Under the pieces are notes generated by a model. That model was not told the DNA's origin. It searched no databases and worked only from the letters and a program-made list of their open reading frames with translations. Both the position numbers and the translations under genes were made by a program. 64,000 nucleotides of DNA. It comes from Mycobacterium sp. Root135 (GTDB lineage Bacteria; Actinomycetota; Actinomycetes; Mycobacteriales; Mycobacteriaceae). Within the stretch, counting starts at the first letter, position 1. Every line of letters starts with the position of its first letter. Positions 41,024-50,078 of the stretch are shown here, one piece after another. The DNA lies in contig NZ_LMEZ01000007.1 in the NCBI RefSeq assembly GCF_001426545.1, forward strand, positions 380,478 through 444,477, written 5' to 3'.

Positions 41024-41707
41024 GTGAACGATCGTACGCCCAGTTCACGATCGTCCCGGTCGGGACGCTCGGGATCCTCCCGCTCTCGCGACACGTTGTC
41101 CCGCGAGGAACGCAAGGAGGCGACTCGTCGTGCCATCGTGGCCGGTGCCCTGCGACTCCTGGAGGAGCGCAGTTTCAGCGCCTTGAGCCTGCGTGAGGTG
41201 ACCCGTGAGGCGGGCATCGTCCCGGCCGCGTTCTATCGGCACTTCGACTCCATGGAAGCACTTGGCCTCGTCCTCATCGACGAGTCGTTCCGCGCCCTGC
41301 GCGACATGCTGCGCGGCGCGAGAGCAGGCAAGCTCGACCCGAGCCGGGTCATTGAATCGACGGTGGACATCCTCGTAGCCGGCGTCGCCGAACGCCGTGA
41401 ACACTGGCGCTTCATCGCCCGCGAACGCAACAGCGGCGTGACGGTGCTGCGTTACGCCATCCGTACCGAGATTCGACTGATCACCTCGGAATTGGCCATC
41501 GACCTGACCCGCTTCCCCGGTCTGAACTCGTGGAGCGCAGAGGACCTGAACATCCTGTCCAGCTTGTTCGTGAACTCGATGATCGTGATCGCCGAAGCCA
41601 TCGAGGACGCGCCCGATCAGGCCGCACTCGACGACATCCGCCACACCGCCGTCAAGCAGTTGCGACTCATCATCGTCGGGATCAGCGGATGGCACAGTAG
41701 CGACTGA
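41024..41707 (+). CDS. TetR-family regulator, DesT-like, of the desaturase operon
   Basis: A 227-residue regulator with a Ser/Arg-rich low-complexity N-terminus (residues 6-25). The helix-turn-helix FSALSLREVTREAGIVPAAFYRHFDSMEALG and the helical domain match the DesT/FasR-like group that senses acyl-CoA. GTG 41024 is probably leaderless, with TAGGTT 8 bases upstream. By analogy with Pseudomonas DesT, it likely tunes desaturase expression to the saturated/unsaturated acyl-CoA ratio. This is inferred from gene order. Confidence 0.88.
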   Translation: MNDRTPSSRSSRSGRSGSSRSRDTLSREERKEATRRAIVAGALRLLEERSFSALSLREVTREAGIVPAAFYRHFDSMEALGLVLIDESFRALRDMLRGARAGKLDPSRVIESTVDILVAGVAERREHWRFIARERNSGVTVLRYAIRTEIRLITSELAIDLTRFPGLNSWSAEDLNILSSLFVNSMIVIAEAIEDAPDQAALDDIRHTAVKQLRLIIVGISGWHSSD

Positions 41708-41731
41708 GTACCGCCCATAGGCTGGGTCGCT

Positions 41732-42517
41732 ATGTCCCATCTCGAGCTGAGCCGTCCGCGCCCCGACGTCGCCGTCATCACGCTCAATCGCCCAGACAAG
41801 CTCAACGCGCTCAACTTTGGCCTCGTCGAGGAACTCCATCAGACACTCGACGAGGTCGATGACGACGATCTGTGCCGCGTCGTCGTGCTCACCGGGGCGG
41901 GTCGCGGATTCTGCTCCGGCCTGGACCTGACCGACCCGTTTCCCGACGACGCGCGCCGCGGACTTTCCTTCCCACGTTCGAGCATGCGCTGGCAGGAACG
42001 CATCGCAGAGCTCACCGTCAAGTTGAGCACCCTGCGTCAGCCGGTGATCTCGGCCGTCAACGGTCCGGCCTACGGAGGCGGGTTCGCCCTGGCCATGGCA
42101 TCCGACATCCGCATCGCCGCGCCGTCGGCTCGGTTCTGCACCCAGTTCATCAAGCTCGGACTCGGCGGCTGCGACATCGGGGTCAGCTACACGCTGCCCC
42201 GACTCGTCGGGGCCGGCCAGGCCTTCGACCTGATTCTCACCGCACGCACGGTCGAGGCTGACGAGGCACTGCGCATCGGCCTGGTGTCACGCGTCGCAAC
42301 GGGTCCCGTGCTGGACGAGGCACTGGCCATCGCCGAAACCCTCTGTGAGTACGGCAAGTTCGGCCTCGAGTCCACCAAGCAGGTGTTGTGGGCGAATCTG
42401 GAGGCACCCAGCCTGCAGGCGGCGTTGCACCTGGAGAACCGCAGCCAGGTGCTGTCTACGACAACTGGAGAGCTGACCCAGGCGACGTCTGCCTTCACCA
42501 GTCGCAAGAAGAGTTGA
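41732..42517 (+). CDS. Enoyl-CoA hydratase/isomerase family protein
   Basis: Crotonase-fold enzyme of 261 residues. The oxyanion-hole segments are AGRGFCSGLDL near residue 60 and AVNGPAYGGGFALAMASDIRIA near residue 108. The usual second catalytic Glu region reads KLGLGGCDIGVSYTLPRLVG, with Asp and Gly where classic hydratases have Glu, so the reaction may be isomerisation or another crotonase reaction. TAGGCT lies 8 bases before ATG 41732, so it is probably leaderless. Six bases separate it from pip. Confidence 0.87.
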   Translation: MSHLELSRPRPDVAVITLNRPDKLNALNFGLVEELHQTLDEVDDDDLCRVVVLTGAGRGFCSGLDLTDPFPDDARRGLSFPRSSMRWQERIAELTVKLSTLRQPVISAVNGPAYGGGFALAMASDIRIAAPSARFCTQFIKLGLGGCDIGVSYTLPRLVGAGQAFDLILTARTVEADEALRIGLVSRVATGPVLDEALAIAETLCEYGKFGLESTKQVLWANLEAPSLQAALHLENRSQVLSTTTGELTQATSAFTSRKKS

Positions 42518-42522
42518 CGTTG

Positions 42523-43473
42523 ATGTATCCGGAGATCGAACCGTATGCCTCCGGCCTGCTGGACGTGGGCGACGGCAACCAGATCCATTGGGAGACATCA
42601 GGCAATCCCGACGGTGCACCTGCACTGCTCGTGCACGGCGGTCCGGGGTCGGGTTGCGTGCCGGGGATGCGACGGCCGTTCAACCCGGAGCTGTACCGCA
42701 TCATCGCCTTCGACCAACGCGGCTGCGGCCTCAGCACACCCCATGCCGCCGACGCCGCGGTTGACCTGGGCGGCAACACGACTCAGCACTTGATCACCGA
42801 CATGGAACTGTTGCGGGAGCACCTCGGGGTGCAACGCTGGCTGCTGGCGGGCTGGTCATGGGGCACGACGCTGTCGTTGGCCTACGCCGAGCAGCACCCC
42901 GACCGAGTCACCGCGCTCGCGCTGACGGCCGTAACCACCACTGGGCCAGCCGAGGTTGAGTGGATCACCCGTGACGTCGGGCGACTCTTCCCGGAAGCAT
43001 GGTCGCGCTTTCGCGACCAGCTGCCCGAAGAGGACCGCGACGGCAGCCTCGTCGACGGTTATGCCCGATTGCTCGCCGACCCGGACCCGCGGGTGCGCGA
43101 GAAGGCCGCCCGCGATTGGTGCGATTGGGAGGCGAGCCACGTCGACGTCGACGGCACACGTCCGCCGCCGGTCCGCTACGGCGACCCCGTCTACCGAATG
43201 TGTTTTGCGCGCTTGGTGACTCACTATTGGCGGCACGCCGCGTGGCTTCCCGACGGGGAGCTGCTGCGCAACGTCGGGCGCATCGCCCACCTGCCCGCGG
43301 TGCTGATTCACGGTCGCCTCGACCTGAGCTGCCCGTCGGAGATCCCGTGGCAGCTCGCGCAGAGGTGGCCCGCCGCCAGGCTGCACCTGGTACCTGGCGT
43401 CGGGCACAGCTCCGGCGGCGTGATGGCCGACCACCTCGTCGACTTCCTCGACGACCTCAGCCGTCGGGTGTGA
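42523..43473 (+). CDS. pip: Proline iminopeptidase
   Basis: Alpha/beta-hydrolase peptidase of 316 residues (family S33), releasing N-terminal proline from peptides. It shows the oxyanion motif LLVHGGPGSGC, DQRGCGLS, the nucleophile elbow GWSWG (Ser), and the Asp/His end of the triad in HGRLDLSCP and VPGVGHSSGG. Length is normal for the family. No signal peptide is present, so it is cytoplasmic. The 3' end overlaps the convergent HNH pseudogene by 17 bp. Confidence 0.93.
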   Translation: MYPEIEPYASGLLDVGDGNQIHWETSGNPDGAPALLVHGGPGSGCVPGMRRPFNPELYRIIAFDQRGCGLSTPHAADAAVDLGGNTTQHLITDMELLREHLGVQRWLLAGWSWGTTLSLAYAEQHPDRVTALALTAVTTTGPAEVEWITRDVGRLFPEAWSRFRDQLPEEDRDGSLVDGYARLLADPDPRVREKAARDWCDWEASHVDVDGTRPPPVRYGDPVYRMCFARLVTHYWRHAAWLPDGELLRNVGRIAHLPAVLIHGRLDLSCPSEIPWQLAQRWPAARLHLVPGVGHSSGGVMADHLVDFLDDLSRRV

Positions 43474-44861
43474 CCAGCAGTCGTTCGGGGTGGTGGAGGT
43501 AGTTCAGCCGGGCTTGCCCGACGTCAATGGCCGGTGGGGGTATCCATTGGACGCCGTCTGGGCCGACGGTGACCGTCCAGCCTTCTTCGGCGAGGCGGTT
43601 GTCCCCGCCGCAGGCGAAGACCACTTCGTCGATGTTGGTTTGTCCATTCTTGGCCCAGCCGTTGGTGTGATGGACCTGCGCCCCGTACCCGGGGACGGTG
43701 CAGCCGGGTTTGGTGCACCCACGGTCGCGGGCGTGGAGCACGATCCGCTGCCCCACCGACGCCAGCCGTTTGGTGCGGCCGAGGTAGAGGGCTTGGTTGG
43801 TGTGTTTGTCGAACACCGCCAAGTAGTGGTGAGCGTGGGACGCCATCCGGATCACGTCCGCCATCGGGAGCAGCGATCCACCGCCGGTGACACCGCTGCC
43901 GCGAGGACGGACCGTCCGATTGCCCCAGTTCACCCGAGGCCAGGACGGACCGTCCGATGGCGATCAGCGCGTCGTGGTTGCGTTGCCCGACGGTGCGGTC
44001 ATCGGCGTCGATCTGCTCCTGTGACGGTGTCCCCGACGTTCGCGGTTCGTGGTCGGCCGGGTTGCACATCCCCGGCGCTGCGTACTTGGCGAGGATTGGT
44101 TCGACGATCGCCCGCGCTTCGGGATCGAGCAGTGCGGTCAGTGTGGTCATGCCGTCGGCCTGCTGCGGACCCATCCGGGCGTAGCGTTTGCGGGCCCGCT
44201 CCACGTCGTCGGGCTTCTGGGGATCGAGCAGTGCGGTCAGTGTGGTCATGCCGTCGGCCTGCTGCGGACCCATCCGGGCGTAGCGTTTGCGGGCCCGCTC
44301 CACGTCGTCGGGCTTCGGGCCGTCCTGGTCGATTGCCGTTAACAGTTCCTTGGCCGCCTTGGCCAACTCCTCCGGCCCGGTGCCGGACCCGATTTGGACC
44401 AACGCCTTCTCCGAGAGCTCCCGGACTTCCGGGTCCACCCACCCGGGAAGCCCGTCGAGAAACCCTCGAATCTCGGTGACGTGCTCGGGCCCCAACGCCC
44501 CGCGGGCTTGCGCGCTCGCGGTGGGTGCCAGCTTGGGGTCCAACGGTTGCCCGTTCAGCGTGGTCCGCGGTCCGAGATCCTCCGCGTCGCAGATCCGGCG
44601 GCGGACCTCCTTACCCGAGATCCGCAACCGCTGAGTCAGCACGCTGCCCAAGGACTTCGCGCCCAACTCCACCGGGGAGGCTTCCTGCAACCGGGCGATC
44701 ACCTGATGCCCCACCGCCGGCAGCTGCCACGTCACCGTTTCCAGTTCCCCCAACAACTCCACCAACTCGAGGTGGGTGAACTGATCACACTCCAGGTCGA
44801 CGAGTTCGGCGACGGCAGCACGGATCCCCGCGACCGCTGCGGTGACCCGATCCGAACTCAT
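43457..44861 (-). pseudogene. DUF222/HNH endonuclease-like gene (13E12 type), frameshifted
   Basis: A 13E12/REP-like protein broken into two frames. The first frame (44861 to about 43940) encodes the DUF222 region, ending after VLASGELGQ. The HNH region (CTKPGCTVPGYGAQVHHTNGW, then DNRLAEEGW) continues in another frame from about 43930 to 43457. Around the break a 17-bp sequence (AGGACGGACCGTCCGAT) occurs twice, at 43904-43920 and 43942-43958, 38 bp apart. The family's usual strand region between DUF222 and the SLLPMADVI segment is missing. The gene also has a 33-residue tandem duplication. Confidence 0.85.
44121..44316. repeat. 99-bp tandem duplication inside the HNH pseudogene
   Basis: Positions 44121-44217 and 44220-44316 are identical over 97 bp, at an offset of 99 bp (33 codons), so the duplication itself stays in frame. 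It repeats the segment from KPDDVERARKRYARMG through TALLDP. The perfect identity suggests a recent event (or recent homogenisation). Confidence 0.92.
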
Positions 44862-45023
44862 ACCCGAACACTAGTACGACCCACCGACAAGGAACCCGGA
44901 TATGTGACACCTGAAACCGAAGTGACACAAGAGGATTGGGCCCGTCCTCAATTCGCTCAGAGGCGGGCACTCGCACTCCCCGGCGGAGAGCCTCCCCGGT
45001 TGGCATAAAGGACTTGACGTCCG

Positions 45024-45085
45024 CGCGAGCGTGCGCACACTCCGACGTCCACCCGGCCCGTCGCCCGCAGACACGCACGCTCGCG
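45024..45085. repeat. Inverted repeat CGCGAGCGTGCG-N38-CGCACGCTCGCG
   Basis: Perfect 12-bp arms about 17 bases downstream of the SDR stop (45102), in the 240-bp gap before the HNH pseudogene start. It may serve as a terminator for the SDR/RluA/glpD transcript. No other gene is seen in this gap. Confidence 0.7.
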
Positions 45086-45101
45086 GGGAAGAGCGGGACA
45101 C

Positions 45102-45872
45102 CTAGCGCGGGGTGCCGCCGCCGTCGACGATGATCATCGTGCCCGTGATGTAACTGCCTGCGTCAGAACACAACAGCAGTGCGGAGCCGACCAGTTCGTC
45201 GGGAGACGCCAGCCGCTTCATCAGCGTCCCGCGGGTCATGGCGTCGATCGCTTCCTGCGGGTTGTTGCGCATCATGTCGGTGTCAATGGGACCTGGCGCA
45301 ATGGCGTTGACCCTGATGCCGTCACCGACGAAGGCCGCAGCCATCGACCGGGTGTACGACATCAGCGCGGCCTTGCCCGCCGCGTAGATCGACAGGTCGG
45401 CGGCGAAGCCGAAGGCGCCGACCGAGATCATGTTCAGTACCGCGGCGTGATCACTCTTCTTCAAGTGCGGCAACGCCTTTTGCGTCAGGAAGACCGGGCC
45501 GCGGACGTTGACGTCGTTGGACTTGGCCCATGCCTCGACGGTCATCTCGCCGAGCGGCTGAGCCAAGGCGTTGGCGGCGTTGTTCACCAGCACGTCGACG
45601 CCGCCGAACTCCGCCACGGTGCCGTCCACCAGGACGTCCAAACCCTCGACGTCACCGGCGTGGACGGGGATGCCGATCGCCTGCCCGCCAAGGCCGCGAA
45701 GATGGGCGGCCGCCTCCTCGCAGGCGTCGGCTTTGCGACTGGCCACCACCACGTTGGCACCGGCGAGCACGAAACCCTCCGCCAACGAAAGCCCGATGCC
45801 CCTGGTGCCTCCCGTCACGATGACGGTGCGGCCGGTCATGTCGAAGAGTGCGTCGAATGCAGTGCGATCCAC
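45102..45872 (-). CDS. Short-chain dehydrogenase/reductase (classical, FabG-like)
   Basis: Classical SDR of 256 residues. It has the cofactor motif VTGGTRGIGLSLAEG, NNAANAL, catalytic Ser in NMISVGAFG, Tyr-Lys in YAAGKAALMSYT, and the C-terminal GTMIIVDGGGTPR. It is predicted to reduce or oxidise a hydroxyacyl or small alcohol substrate with NAD(P). GTG 45872 starts 4 bases after the RluA-type stop, so it belongs to the glpD-rluA-SDR operon. An ATG at 45839 is an alternative start that would remove 11 residues. Confidence 0.88.
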   Translation of the reverse strand: MDRTAFDALFDMTGRTVIVTGGTRGIGLSLAEGFVLAGANVVVASRKADACEEAAAHLRGLGGQAIGIPVHAGDVEGLDVLVDGTVAEFGGVDVLVNNAANALAQPLGEMTVEAWAKSNDVNVRGPVFLTQKALPHLKKSDHAAVLNMISVGAFGFAADLSIYAAGKAALMSYTRSMAAAFVGDGIRVNAIAPGPIDTDMMRNNPQEAIDAMTRGTLMKRLASPDELVGSALLLCSDAGSYITGTMIIVDGGGTPR

Positions 45873-45876
45873 CAAG

Positions 45877-46752
45877 TCAGTAGAACACGTCGCCGTCGAG
45901 CGACCTTGCGCTCTCGAACGACCGGCTGACCTTCGCCACCGGATCGTCGAACTCGAGGCGGTGAGCCAGCAGCTGCAACGGTCGCGTGAAGTCGTCCGGC
46001 GCGACGTCGAGCACGTCGGGGTACAACGGGTCGCCAAGGATGGGCAACCCCAGCGACGCCATGTGCAGACGCAGTTGGTGGGTGCGCCCGGTGCGCGGGG
46101 TCAACCGGTACAGGCCCTCACCAGACAGCAGCTCGACCAGCGTCTCGGCATTCGGCTCACCCGCCTCCTCGAACGCCTGCAACCTGCTGCGTTCCTTGAT
46201 GATTCGGCTCCGGACCGTCAAGGGGAAGTCCAGCCCCGACTCCTCCGCTCTGGCCAGATAGGTCTTGCGCACCTCGCCGCGCGCGAACATCGTCTGATAG
46301 GCCCCGCGAACCTCGCGGCGCACCGTGAAGAGCAGCACCCCAGCCGTCAGCCGGTCCAACCGATGCGCCGGCGAGAGCTCGGGCAGGTCGAGTGAGCGCC
46401 GCAGTCGCACCAGCGCCGTCTCGGAGACGTGCCCTCCCCGCGGCATGGTCGCCAAGAAGTGCGGCTTGTCGACGACCACGATGTTGTCGTCGCGATACAG
46501 GACGGGCACGTCGAACGGGACGGGGATCTCGTCGGGCAGGTCGCGATACAGGTACACGTCCGCATTCGGCGGAAGCACCGTCGCCGCACCGACGACGGTT
46601 CCGTCCGCGCACACCACCTCGCCAGCAAGCACTTTCGTCGCCGCTGCCTCGCCGAACCGGTCGGCCAGTTCGACAAGCACCGCACCCCCGCGCAACCTCA
46701 CCCGAACCGGCCCGAGGCCGTCCCGAATGGGAAGGGGCGGAGGGTGTCTCAC
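45877..46752 (-). CDS. RluA-family pseudouridine synthase (Rv3300c-like)
   Basis: A 291-residue rRNA/tRNA pseudouridine synthase. The catalytic Asp lies in the family motif HRLDRLTAGVLLF, with further motifs KPHFLATMP before it and TGRTHQLRLHMASLG later. The N-terminus lacks a clear S4 domain. GTG 46752 overlaps the glpD stop as GTGA, implying coupled translation. The modified site cannot be told from sequence. Same position as Rv3300c beside glpD2 in tuberculosis-group genomes, where phoY1 lies between; phoY1 is absent here. Confidence 0.9.
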   Translation of the reverse strand: MRHPPPLPIRDGLGPVRVRLRGGAVLVELADRFGEAAATKVLAGEVVCADGTVVGAATVLPPNADVYLYRDLPDEIPVPFDVPVLYRDDNIVVVDKPHFLATMPRGGHVSETALVRLRRSLDLPELSPAHRLDRLTAGVLLFTVRREVRGAYQTMFARGEVRKTYLARAEESGLDFPLTVRSRIIKERSRLQAFEEAGEPNAETLVELLSGEGLYRLTPRTGRTHQLRLHMASLGLPILGDPLYPDVLDVAPDDFTRPLQLLAHRLEFDDPVAKVSRSFESARSLDGDVFY

Positions 46753-48530
46753 GTCAAGGGCACGGGCTCGAGAATCTCGGCACGCGCCTCGGGTGCGGCG
46801 GCACGCAAGGCGTCGGCCGACTCGTCGTCGGCCCGAGTCTGCGACAACACCTCGGCTTCGACACGTGCCCGATACGTGTTCACCTCGCGGTCGACGTCCT
46901 CGGCGCTCCAACCCAGCACGGGTGCAACGACTTCGGCGACTTCACGGGCGCAGTCGACGCCGCGGTGCGGGTATTCGATCGAGATGCGCATGCGCCGCGC
47001 GAGGATGTCCTCGAGATGCAGGGCCCCCTCGGCCGCCGCGGCGTAGTACGCCTCGACCTTGAGGTATACGGGCGCTTCGGTGATGGGCGCCAACAGTTCT
47101 GGACGACCCTCGGCCATCGCCAGCACCTCGCCGATCAACGAACCGTAGCGGTCCAGCAGATGCCGGACGCGGTACGGGTGCAGGTCGTAGTGCGCCCCGA
47201 CGTGCTCGGTTTGGTTGATCAGGGCGAAGTAGCCGTCGGCGCCCATCAGCGGCACCTTCTCGGTGATCGACGGCGCCACCCTGGTCGGGACGAACTCCGC
47301 TGCCGCGTCGATCGCGTCCTCGCCCATCACCCGATACGTCGTGTACTTGCCGCCGGCGATGGAGACGAGACCCGGCGACGGCGTGGCCACCGCATGCTCA
47401 CGCGAAAGCTTGGAGGTCTCTTCACTTTCCCCCGCCAACAACGGTCGCAGCCCGGCGTAGACGCCGTCGATGTCGTCGTGGTTGAGCGGGGTGGCGAGCA
47501 CGGTGTTGACCGTCTCGAGGATGTAGTCGATGTCGGCCTTGGTGGCGGCGGGATGCGCCAGGTCGAGATTCCAGTCGGTGTCGGTGGTGCCGATGATCCA
47601 GTGCGTGCCCCACGGGATGACGAACAGCACCGACTTCTCGGTCCGCAGGATGATCGCGACTTCGCTGACGATGCGATCGCGGGGCACGACGATGTGCACA
47701 CCCTTCGACGCCCGCACGCGGAAGCGGCCACGCTCCTTGGACAGGGCTTGGATCTCGTCGGTCCAGACGCCGGTGGCGTTGACCACCACGTGGCCGCGAA
47801 CCTCGGTGGACGCACCGTTCTCGGAGTCACGCACGCGCACGCCGGTGACCCGGTCGCCCTCGCGCAGCAGTGCCACGACCTGCGTGGAGGTCCGCACCAC
47901 CGCGCCGTAGTGAGCGGCGGTGCGGGCCACCATCATGGTGTGCCGGGCGTCGTCGACCACGGTGTCGTAGTACCGGATTCCGCCAATGAGGGAACTACGC
48001 TTCAGCCCGGGCGCCAGGCGCAACGCACCGCCCTTGAGCAGATGCTTCTGGGCGGGCACCGACTTGGCGCCGCCCAGCTGGTCGTAGAGGAAGATGCCCG
48101 CCGCGATGTAGGGCCGCTCCCACAACCGGTGGGTCAACGGGAACAGGAACGGCAAGGGCTTGACGAGGTGGGGAGCCAGCGTCGTCAGGGACAGCTCGCG
48201 CTCGTGCAGCGCCTCGCGGACGAGACCGAACTCGAGCTGCTCCAGATAGCGCAGGCCGCCGTGGAACATCTTCGACGACCGACTCGAGGTGCCCGACGCG
48301 AAGTCGCGCGCCTCGACGAGCGCCACCTTGAGCCCGCGGGTGGCGGCGTCGAGTGCCGCCCCAGCGCCCACGACGCCACCTCCGATGACGACGACGTCGA
48401 ACTGCTCACTGCCGAGGCGTTCCCACGCCTGAGCCCGCCACTCGGGGCCGAGGAGAGTCTGGCCGTTACCAGGGCCGGGGATCGGTTCGACTGCGCCGAT
48501 GGTTCGCTCACGAGCGTCGCTCACGGCCAT
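46749..48530 (-). CDS. glpD2: Glycerol-3-phosphate dehydrogenase, FAD-dependent
   Basis: Membrane-associated aerobic G3P dehydrogenase of 593 residues (Rv3302c homologue). It oxidises sn-glycerol-3-phosphate to dihydroxyacetone phosphate and feeds electrons to quinone. Seen: FAD motif VVVIGGGVVGAGAALDAATRG, SSRSSKMFHGGLRYLEQ, GTTDTDW, the SIAGGKYTTYR motif and the C-terminal DAO_C domain. It lies 51 bp downstream of lpdA. Length is as expected. Confidence 0.95.
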   Translation of the reverse strand: MAVSDARERTIGAVEPIPGPGNGQTLLGPEWRAQAWERLGSEQFDVVVIGGGVVGAGAALDAATRGLKVALVEARDFASGTSSRSSKMFHGGLRYLEQLEFGLVREALHERELSLTTLAPHLVKPLPFLFPLTHRLWERPYIAAGIFLYDQLGGAKSVPAQKHLLKGGALRLAPGLKRSSLIGGIRYYDTVVDDARHTMMVARTAAHYGAVVRTSTQVVALLREGDRVTGVRVRDSENGASTEVRGHVVVNATGVWTDEIQALSKERGRFRVRASKGVHIVVPRDRIVSEVAIILRTEKSVLFVIPWGTHWIIGTTDTDWNLDLAHPAATKADIDYILETVNTVLATPLNHDDIDGVYAGLRPLLAGESEETSKLSREHAVATPSPGLVSIAGGKYTTYRVMGEDAIDAAAEFVPTRVAPSITEKVPLMGADGYFALINQTEHVGAHYDLHPYRVRHLLDRYGSLIGEVLAMAEGRPELLAPITEAPVYLKVEAYYAAAAEGALHLEDILARRMRISIEYPHRGVDCAREVAEVVAPVLGWSAEDVDREVNTYRARVEAEVLSQTRADDESADALRAAAPEARAEILEPVPLT

Positions 48531-48581
48531 GCACCTTCTCGTTACTCGTCGGTAGGCGTACGGATCCGAGCCTACGTGGCT

Positions 48582-49997
48582 TCAGTCCAGATCGTCGTGA
48601 GCCATCAATCTTCGGGCGGCCTCGACCGTCGACCCGGAGAGCGAGGGATACACCGACAGCGTCTGCGCGAGGTCGGTCACCGATATCCGGTTCTGCACGG
48701 CGAGTGCGATCGGCAGGATCAGTTCCGACGCGATGGGGGCGACGACGACCCCGCCGATGACGACGCCGGTCGCCGGGCGGCAGAAGATCTTCACGAAGCC
48801 GCGGCGCAACAACGACATCTTCGCTCTGGCATTCGTGGTCAACGGCAGCATCAGCGTGCGGGCCGGGACCGTCCCGTCGTCGATCGCGGTCTGCGGCACT
48901 CCGACCGCGGCGATCTCCGGCCTGGTGAAGACGGCGGCCGCGACGGTGCGCAACCGAATTGGCGACACCCCCTCGCCCAGCGCGTGATACATCGCGATGC
49001 GGCCTTGCATCGCGGCCACCGAGGCCAGCGGCAGCAGGCCCGTGCAGTCGCCAGCGGCGTAGATGCCTGCCGCGGACGTGCGCGACACCCGGTCCACCGA
49101 CAGGTAGTTGCCCCGGCTCAGCTCGATCCCGACCTTCTCGAGCCCGAGGCCTTCGGTGTTGGGCACGGAGCCGACCGTCATCAGTGCGTGGCTGCCCTCG
49201 ACCTTGCGACCGTCGGCCATCGCCACCACGACGCCGTCGCCGCTGCGGGTGACCGACTCCGCGCGCGCGTTCTTGACCAGCTTCACGCCTCGTTCGTTGA
49301 AGGCCTCCTCCAGCACGGCGGCGGCGTCGGAGTCCTCGTGCGGAAGGATCTGGTCGCGGCTGGCCACCACGGTGACCTTGACGCCCAGCTCGGTGTAGGC
49401 GCTGCAAAACTCGGCCCCCGTGACGCCCGAGCCGACGATGACGAGGTGTTCGGGCAGCTCGGAGAGGTCGTAGAGCTGACGCCAGTTCAGGATCCGCTCG
49501 CCGTCGGGAGCGGCATGAGGCAGCACACGGGGACGGGCGCCGGTGGCGATCAACACGACGTCGGCCTTGAGCACGCCGACCTTGCCCTCGGTGGTGGTGA
49601 CCTTCACCCGGTGGTGAGCCATGCCGGGGAGGTCGTCGACGAGCTCGCCGCGCCCGTGCACGATCTGCACGCCCTCGCGCAACAGGTTGGACCCGATGTC
49701 CGCGGACTGCGACCGGGCCAGCGTCTTCACCCGGTTGTGAATCTGCGGCAGCGAGATCTTGGCGTCTTCGATCTTGATGTCGAAGCCGAGCCCGTCGGCG
49801 CGCCTCAGCTCGGTGCGCACCCCGGTCGACGCGATGAACGTCTTCGACGGGACGCAGTCGAAGAGCACGCAAGCGCCGCCGATGCCGTCGGAGTCGACGA
49901 CGGTGACCTGCGCTACGTCCGGGCCGCGGCCCGCTGCGACGAGTGCAGCTTCATACCCGGCGGGACCGCCGCCGATGATCACGATGCGGGTAGCCAC
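48582..49997 (-). CDS. lpdA: NAD(P)H quinone reductase LpdA
   Basis: Flavoprotein disulfide-reductase family member of 471 residues (Rv3303c homologue). It has FAD motif IVIIGGGPAGYEAALVAA, a C-x4-C pair at 43/48 (GACVLFDCVPSK), and NAD(P) motif LVIVGSGVTGAEFCSA. The C-terminal His-Glu pair of lipoamide dehydrogenases (HPTLSE) is replaced by YPSLSG, so it is not a lipoamide dehydrogenase. The tuberculosis protein reduces quinones and contributes to oxidative-stress defence. GTG 49997 is divergent from the Rv3304-like gene. Confidence 0.92.
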   Translation of the reverse strand: MATRIVIIGGGPAGYEAALVAAGRGPDVAQVTVVDSDGIGGACVLFDCVPSKTFIASTGVRTELRRADGLGFDIKIEDAKISLPQIHNRVKTLARSQSADIGSNLLREGVQIVHGRGELVDDLPGMAHHRVKVTTTEGKVGVLKADVVLIATGARPRVLPHAAPDGERILNWRQLYDLSELPEHLVIVGSGVTGAEFCSAYTELGVKVTVVASRDQILPHEDSDAAAVLEEAFNERGVKLVKNARAESVTRSGDGVVVAMADGRKVEGSHALMTVGSVPNTEGLGLEKVGIELSRGNYLSVDRVSRTSAAGIYAAGDCTGLLPLASVAAMQGRIAMYHALGEGVSPIRLRTVAAAVFTRPEIAAVGVPQTAIDDGTVPARTLMLPLTTNARAKMSLLRRGFVKIFCRPATGVVIGGVVVAPIASELILPIALAVQNRISVTDLAQTLSVYPSLSGSTVEAARRLMAHDDLD

Positions 49998-50078
49998 GGG
50001 ACCAACTTAGTCTGCTGTGTCCAACTCAACCCGGTGGTTAGGCGACTGCGCCAAGTTGGACCCCTTAGGCTTACCGCC

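Noticed and set aside
44121..44316. Two direct repeats considered as a CRISPR remnant
   Set aside because: Only two adjacent copies of 97 bp separated by 2 bases, inside a reading frame, with no spacers. This is a tandem duplication.
45024..45085. Classical intrinsic terminator
   Set aside because: The loop is 38 bases and no T-run follows on either strand; recorded as an inverted repeat instead.
48508..49872. 454-codon minus-strand frame overlapping lpdA
   Set aside because: Same strand but another frame of lpdA. The lpdA frame carries the FAD and NAD motifs; this one is an Arg-rich shadow.
46392..50078. Very long stop-free plus-strand frame opposite glpD2 and lpdA
   Set aside because: It is antisense to two well-supported enzymes. 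The translation is Asp/His/Arg/Gly-rich without domains, as expected from high-GC third positions; only its end (50079 onward) is the real Rv3304-like gene.
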